From positions 1 through 64,000 of the forward strand of contig JACPFJ010000023.1 in assembly GCA_016182975.1 (NCBI GenBank): 64,000 bases of DNA, given 5' to 3'. Within the stretch, counting starts at the first letter, position 1. The number at the start of each line of letters is the position of its first letter. A model generated the notes under the pieces. That model worked only from the letters and a program-made list of their open reading frames with translations, searched no databases and was not told the DNA's origin. This DNA comes from Deltaproteobacteria bacterium. GTDB lineage: Bacteria > Desulfobacterota > Desulfuromonadia > Geobacterales > Pseudopelobacteraceae. The position numbers were made by a program, and so were the translations under genes. Positions 59,161 through 64,000 of the stretch are shown here, in pieces.

Positions 59161-60234
59161 CTGGCTGAAGATGTAGACAAGCATTCCAAAACCGAGCAGC
59201 CGACCGGAAAAAAACTCAGTGAGGCCCGTAAAAAGGGTGCGCCCCCCCAGAGCCAGGTTCTCTCCTCGTCCCTCACCCTGCTGAGCGGGATAGTCTGTCT
59301 CTACATCTTCGGCGGTTACATGGTGGATGGCCTCAAGAAGCAGGCGACTGCCATCTTCACCACGATGGGGAGCTTTGAGCTGACCGAGGCCAACATGTAC
59401 TCGCTCTCGCTCAAGCTGTTTACCCTGATCGTCGTGTTGCTGGCCCCGCTGGTGGTGACCATCGTCCTGACCGCGTTTCTGACCAAAATTGTTCAGGACA
59501 ACGGCCAACTGGAATTTAATCTGGAGCGGATCAGTCTTGATTTAGGCAAGCTCAGCCCCCTCTCCGGTTTCGGCAAGCTTTTCAACAAGGATGCCCTGCT
59601 GGAGATGCTCAAGTCGCTGCTCAAACTCGCGGTGGTGGCCTACATCGCCTACCGGGTGATGAAGGACGAGACCGAGAACATCGCCTTCCTGGCGGAAGCC
59701 GACATCGAGACCATCATCGGCTATGTAGGGCACATCGCCTTCAAGATCGTCACCCATACCTGCGGGGTGCTGATCATCCTCGGTATCCTCGACCTGATAT
59801 ACGTCAAGTGGCGTTACATCGAGAACCTCAAGATGACCAAGCAGGAGGTCAAGGACGAGCACAAGGATCAGGAGGGGAACCCGGAGATCAAGGGTAAGAT
59901 CAAGAAGTTGCAGTTCCAGGCGGCCAGGAGGCGGATGATAAAGATCATCCCCACGGCCGATGTGGTCATCACAAACCCGACTCACTTTGCCGTGGCACTC
60001 AAGTACGATCGCGAGCGGATGGTTGCCCCCGTGGTGATCGCCAAAGGGGCCGACGAAATGGCCCAGGCCATCAAGAAAATCGCCCGGGAACACACGATAA
60101 CACTGGTGGAGAACCGTTTTCTGGCGCGGGAGCTTTATGACCAGGTGGATGAAAACGAGGCGATCCCCGAGTCGCTTTACGCGGCCGTGGCCGAGGTGCT
60201 GGCCTATGTCTACCGCTTGAAGGGAAAGGTCTGA
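59161..60234 (+). CDS. flhB: Flagellar export switch protein FlhB
   Basis: 357 aa if started at CTG 59161. The N-terminal SKTEQPTGKKLSEARKKG segment, conserved in FlhB, lies upstream of the first in-frame ATG (59320). No ATG, GTG or TTG is in frame between the fliR stop and that segment, so CTG is the best start, with AAAGGGGGG 8-9 nt upstream. Four membrane helices follow. The autocleavage motif N272-P-T-H275 is in VVITNPTHFAVALKYDRERM. FlhB switches export from rod/hook to filament substrates after FliK action. Length suits the family. The start codon is the only oddity. Confidence 0.92.
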   Translation: MAEDVDKHSKTEQPTGKKLSEARKKGAPPQSQVLSSSLTLLSGIVCLYIFGGYMVDGLKKQATAIFTTMGSFELTEANMYSLSLKLFTLIVVLLAPLVVTIVLTAFLTKIVQDNGQLEFNLERISLDLGKLSPLSGFGKLFNKDALLEMLKSLLKLAVVAYIAYRVMKDETENIAFLAEADIETIIGYVGHIAFKIVTHTCGVLIILGILDLIYVKWRYIENLKMTKQEVKDEHKDQEGNPEIKGKIKKLQFQAARRRMIKIIPTADVVITNPTHFAVALKYDRERMVAPVVIAKGADEMAQAIKKIAREHTITLVENRFLARELYDQVDENEAIPESLYAAVAEVLAYVYRLKGKV

Positions 60235-60495
60235 AAATAAGTTTTGAGTTTCGAGTTGATTTAATGCTTGAAATCGGCAGTGTTGTCAATATTTCGACTC
60301 TGTTCAATAGTTTGACGATGCAGTCTGGGCCGGTATGGCAGGATTGTGTTGTAATAGCGATGGTAAAAGGCACGTTCCGCGAACTCCAGTGGACATCGCC
60401 GAGTCGCGGATATACTGAAGCCGGCGGCATGAGAAATGCATAAAATATGCTGCTTTTTCAAATAAACCAACACAAGGGCAGAAACTAAACAAACG
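60235..60495. other. Gap between flhB and flhA with candidate sigma-54 promoter
   Basis: 261 bases without a gene. AT-richer than the flanks, with a candidate sigma-54 promoter (60425-60440). No terminator was seen after flhB. Confidence 0.4.
60425..60440 (+). promoter_or_regulatory. Candidate sigma-54 promoter of flhA
   Basis: CGGCATG, four bases, ATGCA: the best match to the TGGCACG-N4-TTGCA consensus in the window, with exact GG-N10-GC spacing. It is about 55 nt before the flhA ATG. Confidence 0.5.
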
Positions 60496-62580
60496 ATGGC
60501 CAACGGTACGGTTGAAGCAATAGAGTTGAGCGGTTACCGCAAGAACTCCGATATCTACGTGGCGCTGGCGCTGATCGGCGTGCTGGCGCTGATGATCATC
60601 CCGCTCCCGGCCTTTTTTCTGGACATCTTCCTGGCTGCCAACATCACCATTGCCCTCTGCATCCTGCTGATCTGCCTCTACACCCAGCACCCCCTCGATT
60701 TCTCCGTTTTCCCCTCGGTCCTGCTGGTAACCACCCTCTTTCGCTTGGCGCTCAACATCGCCTCCACACGCCTGATCCTGCTGCACGGCAGTGAAGGCGT
60801 GGAGGCGGCCGGCGCCGTCATCAAGGCATTCGGTCAATTCGTGGTCGGCGGAAACTACGTGGTCGGCGCGGTCATCTTCCTGATCCTGGTGATCATCAAC
60901 TTCGTGGTCATCACGAAGGGCGCCGGCCGGGTGGCCGAGGTCACTGCCCGCTTCACCCTCGACGCCATGCCGGGAAAACAGATGGCCATCGATGCCGACC
61001 TCTCCGCCGGCATGATCACCGAAAAAGAGGCCAGGGCCCGTCGTCTCAAGATTTCACGAGAGGCCGATTTCTACGGTTCCATGGACGGTGCCAGCAAGTT
61101 CGTTCGCGGCGATGCGGTGGCCGGCATCCTGATCGTGCTGGTCAATATCTTCGGTGGCCTGATCATCGGGATATGGCAACAGGGGATGCCGATAGAGGCC
61201 GCCCTGACCAACTACACCCTGCTCACCATCGGTGAGGGCCTGGTGGCCCAGATCCCGGCCCTGATCATCTCCACCGCCGCTGGTATCATCGTCACACGAT
61301 CGGCCGACGAGAACAGCTTCGGCCATGAGATCACCGGCCAGTTCCTCAATTACCCCAAGGCGTTCTATGTCTCATCCGGGGTGTTGTTCCTGTTCGCCCT
61401 GATCCCAGGTCTGCCGCATTTCGCCTTTCTGCTGCTCTCGGGCGTGACCTTCCTGGCGGGCAAGCTGGCGCGCGAGAAGGCCCAGGTGGTGGAGGAAGCC
61501 GCCCTTCCCGAGGCCGCTGCCGGCGAAGACGCCATTGACCAGGCCTCGGCCATCCGTCCACTGGATGTGCTGGAGTTGGAGGTGGGCTACGGCCTGGTGC
61601 CGATGGTGGATGCGTCCCAGGATGGCGAGCTTTTGGAGCGCATCCGTTCCATTCGCCGCCAATACGCACAAAAGCTGGGCTTTGTGGTACCACCCATCCA
61701 TATCCACGACAATCTGCAGCTCAAGCCCTACGAATACAACCTGCTCATCCGCGGCGCCCGTGTGGGAGGCAGCGAGCTGATCGGCCAGTACCTGGCCATG
61801 GACTCAGGCGCGGTGACGGCCGGTATCGAGGGGGTAAACATCAAGGAGCCGGTCTTTGGACTGCCGGCCGTCTGGATCAGCTCGGAGGGGCGGGACAATG
61901 CCCAAATCAACGGATACACCGTGGTGGACAGCACCACCGTGGTGGCCACGCACATCAGCGAGATCATCAAGCGTCACGCCCACGAACTGGTCGGCAGACA
62001 GGAAATTCAACAGCTGTTGGACAACGTAGCGGTTTCGGCTCCCAAGGTGGTGGAGGAGTTGATCCCCAACCTGCTCAACCTGGGCACCGTGCTGCGGGTG
62101 GTAAAGAACCTCCTCAAGGAGGGGGTCTCCATCCGCGACATGCGCACCATCCTGGAGGCCCTGGCAGATTATGCCTCGCTCACCAAGGATCCGGACGTGC
62201 TAACCGAGTTTGTCCGCCAGGGACTGGGGCGCTTCATCGTCGACCAGTACAAGCTGGAGGACGATAAACTCTGTCTGATCACCCTCGATCGCGAGGTGGA
62301 GGACATCGTCGCCGACGCGATTCAGCCCTCGGATCAGGGGAGTTTTCTGGCCATCGAGCCGAATACGGCCCAGCAGATCATCACCGCCATCCGTTCCATG
62401 TCCGAACGCTGCGGCACGAGCGGAGCCCAGCCGGTGCTCCTGGCATCCCCATCCATCCGTCGGCACGTCAGAAAGCTGATCGAGCGCTTCATGCCGCATC
62501 TGGCGGTCCTGTCACACAACGAAATTCCGCAGAATGTAAAAATCCAGTCACTTGGGGTGGTGAGCATCAATGCTGGTTAA
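60496..62580 (+). CDS. flhA: Flagellar export gate protein FlhA
   Basis: 694 aa. Residues 1-330 hold about eight membrane helices with the FHIPEP-type signature around RVAEVTARFTLDAMPGKQMA and IDADLSAGMITEKEARARR. The C-terminal cytosolic domain (about 365-694) forms the nonameric ring that docks chaperones and FliI. FlhA uses proton motive force for export. The end overlaps flhF by 11 nt. Confidence 0.97.
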   Translation: MANGTVEAIELSGYRKNSDIYVALALIGVLALMIIPLPAFFLDIFLAANITIALCILLICLYTQHPLDFSVFPSVLLVTTLFRLALNIASTRLILLHGSEGVEAAGAVIKAFGQFVVGGNYVVGAVIFLILVIINFVVITKGAGRVAEVTARFTLDAMPGKQMAIDADLSAGMITEKEARARRLKISREADFYGSMDGASKFVRGDAVAGILIVLVNIFGGLIIGIWQQGMPIEAALTNYTLLTIGEGLVAQIPALIISTAAGIIVTRSADENSFGHEITGQFLNYPKAFYVSSGVLFLFALIPGLPHFAFLLLSGVTFLAGKLAREKAQVVEEAALPEAAAGEDAIDQASAIRPLDVLELEVGYGLVPMVDASQDGELLERIRSIRRQYAQKLGFVVPPIHIHDNLQLKPYEYNLLIRGARVGGSELIGQYLAMDSGAVTAGIEGVNIKEPVFGLPAVWISSEGRDNAQINGYTVVDSTTVVATHISEIIKRHAHELVGRQEIQQLLDNVAVSAPKVVEELIPNLLNLGTVLRVVKNLLKEGVSIRDMRTILEALADYASLTKDPDVLTEFVRQGLGRFIVDQYKLEDDKLCLITLDREVEDIVADAIQPSDQGSFLAIEPNTAQQIITAIRSMSERCGTSGAQPVLLASPSIRRHVRKLIERFMPHLAVLSHNEIPQNVKIQSLGVVSINAG

Positions 62581-63901
62581 GACCTTTCAGGCAGCAAGCA
62601 TGGCGGAGGCCCTGCGCATGGTCAAGGCCGAACTCGGCCCCGACGCCATGATCCTCTCGACCAAGAAGGACAAGGCCGGGGGGATATTCGGCTTCTTCAG
62701 CAAACAGGTTTACCGGGTAACGGCGGCCCTTGACCCCGCCCGTAAGCCGGCCCCTCCGGCGCCCCCGGCCCCTTACCGTGAGAGCCCGATGCGGGAGCGC
62801 ACCGCCAAGGAGGAGTTGGAGAACTCCATGCTGGCCCCCCTGGCGCGTGAACTCAAGGAATTGCGCGACAAGGTCGAGGCGCTTTCCCGGCGTGAGGAGG
62901 GGTCGCGCAAGGAGGAGAATCCTGATGATGGGACGAGGCCGGCCGGACAGCAGGAGAGCGGCTTCAACCTGAAAAACATTCCCCGCAGCGACCTGGAGGA
63001 GATCAAGAAGCTCCTGCTCAATACACTGGCCAAGAGCCAGGAGGGGGGCGTCAGGACCGTGCAATGGCCGAATGCGTTGGACGAGCCGGTCTCGGGGGGG
63101 CAGTCCGGTGAGGAGATCCTCCCGGAAGACTCACCCCTGGCCCGGGAACTGGTAAAGAGCGGTGTCTCCACCGAGCTGATCAGAAAAATCCTGGACACCC
63201 TCAATACCTTGCCGGTGGAGGGGGGCAACCAGACCCTCAGGAACCGCCTCGGCGAGACTCTGGGCCGCTTGATCAGGTTCGCCGGCACGCTCAAGTTGCG
63301 GAAGAATTCGCCGCGCATCATCGCACTGGTGGGACCGACCGGCGTCGGCAAGACCACCACCACCGCCAAGCTGGCCGCCATGTATGCCCTGAACCGCGGC
63401 AACAAGGTGGCCTTGATCACCATGGACATCTTCCGGGTGGGTGCGGTGGAGCAGCTCAAGACCTATTCCCGCATAATGGGCATACCCCTGGAGGTGGCAT
63501 CCACCCCCAAGGAGTTGGAGAAGGCGGTGGAAAAACATTCCGCCTGCGACCTGATCTTCATCGACACGGCCGGCCGCAGCCACAAGGACAAGGAAAAACT
63601 GGACGAGATGAAGAACTTCCTCGATAACAGGATACCGATCGAGGTCTATCTCTGTCTCTCCGCTACCACCAAGGACCGCGAACTGGAAGAGATCCTTTCC
63701 CGGTTCAGCATCTTCCAGGTAAGCAAGGTGGTCTTCACCAAGATCGACGAGAGTGAGAGCTTCGGCAACATGGTCAACCTATTGATGAGAGACAATCTGC
63801 AGATCGCCTATTTCACGACAGGGCAGCGGGTACCAGAGGATATCGAAGTGGCAACCTCCTCCAAACTGGCTGACATGATTCTCAGGGAGGAGGCCGAATG
63901 A
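62570..63901 (+). CDS. flhF: SRP-type GTPase FlhF, flagellar placement factor
   Basis: 443 aa. The N-terminal B domain (MLVKTFQAASMAEALRMVKA) is basic and variable, the middle N domain is helical, and the G domain has the P-loop VGPTGVGKTTTTAKLAA near residue 255, then DTAGRSHKD and TKIDE. FlhF sets the polar site of flagellum assembly. Its stop overlaps the next ATG, and the next gene is its usual regulator FlhG. Confidence 0.96.
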   Translation: MLVKTFQAASMAEALRMVKAELGPDAMILSTKKDKAGGIFGFFSKQVYRVTAALDPARKPAPPAPPAPYRESPMRERTAKEELENSMLAPLARELKELRDKVEALSRREEGSRKEENPDDGTRPAGQQESGFNLKNIPRSDLEEIKKLLLNTLAKSQEGGVRTVQWPNALDEPVSGGQSGEEILPEDSPLARELVKSGVSTELIRKILDTLNTLPVEGGNQTLRNRLGETLGRLIRFAGTLKLRKNSPRIIALVGPTGVGKTTTTAKLAAMYALNRGNKVALITMDIFRVGAVEQLKTYSRIMGIPLEVASTPKELEKAVEKHSACDLIFIDTAGRSHKDKEKLDEMKNFLDNRIPIEVYLCLSATTKDRELEEILSRFSIFQVSKVVFTKIDESESFGNMVNLLMRDNLQIAYFTTGQRVPEDIEVATSSKLADMILREEAE

Positions 63902-64000
63902 GTGCTATTACCGGAACGGGTGACCAGGCCGACACCCTGCGTCAGATGGCTCGAAAAGCCCGCAAGGACCAGCAGCCTGACGTGTCGCAGACGGGCGCCA
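63898..64000 (+). CDS. flhG: FlhG/FleN (MinD-like ATPase), N terminus only
   Basis: Only 34 codons are inside the window. The start overlaps the flhF stop (ATGA). The leading TGDQADTLRQMARKA segment, with the DQA-LR motif, is that of the FlhF-activating N terminus of FlhG/FleN. FlhG limits flagellar number by stimulating FlhF GTPase. The ATPase domain lies beyond the window, so the call rests on this motif and on gene order. Confidence 0.8.
   Translation, partial: MSAITGTGDQADTLRQMARKARKDQQPDVSQTGA

Noticed and set aside
1-64000. tRNA, rRNA, CRISPR array and cyclic-di-nucleotide riboswitch
   Set aside because: No cloverleaf T-loop, rRNA core, regularly spaced repeats or GEMM-type core motif was recognised by eye; a covariance-model scan would be decisive.

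Overview
The window is GC-rich bacterial chromosome. Gene content and order suggest a Geobacter-like member of the Geobacterales (Desulfuromonadota). The pointers are a large flagellar regulon beginning with CheY/CheX proteins, a sigma-54 activator, short gsp and dapF blocks, and RAYT/REP elements. Species cannot be fixed from the sequence alone. No rRNA, tRNA or CRISPR array was recognised.

Layout. 1-2205 is the C-terminal end of a giant repeat adhesin. 2265-7907 is a tightly overlapping export operon: a TolC-like lipoprotein, a HlyD adaptor, a HlyD adaptor with a cytosolic GAF-like domain, and an M50 metalloprotease fused to a HlyD domain. It has no ABC ATPase. A sigma-54 activator with GAF domains follows on the minus strand (8099-10915). 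11267-14665 is an unassigned four-gene operon: Tat-exported metallo-beta-lactamase-fold protein, polytopic membrane protein and two small unknowns. 14694-18407 holds a PhnP-like hydrolase, an Nramp transporter, a Phd/PIN toxin-antitoxin pair beside a HigA remnant, and a gamma-carbonic anhydrase. 18604-25154 holds dapF and gspC-gspD-gspE-gspF. A broken glycogen phosphorylase gene follows, then a FliK-like/FlhB-like pair.

30300-37830 is accessory DNA. Three AT-richer orphan genes lie head-to-tail, each followed by a palindrome resembling an integron attC site; the first encodes a SIR2-like protein with a zinc ribbon. No integrase is in the window, so this is a candidate integrase-less cassette cluster. 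It is followed by a decayed Fic gene, a frameshifted RAYT transposase gene carrying REP palindromes, an RHH/PIN toxin-antitoxin pair, a DUF4143 ATPase and a MITE-like element with target-site duplication.

37833-64000 returns to core genes: a phosphohexomutase, CheY, CheX, a CheX-pseudoreceiver fusion, a TPR protein with one CXXCH motif, and then an almost uninterrupted flagellar basal body/export operon (flgBC-fliEFGHIJ-motE-fliK-flgD-orf-flgE-fliLMNOPQR-flhB-flhA-flhF-flhG). Together these build the MS ring, C ring, ATPase complex, rod/hook scaffold and export gate. Sequences with GG-N10-GC sigma-54 spacing lie upstream of flgB, fliL, flhA and the FliK-like gene.
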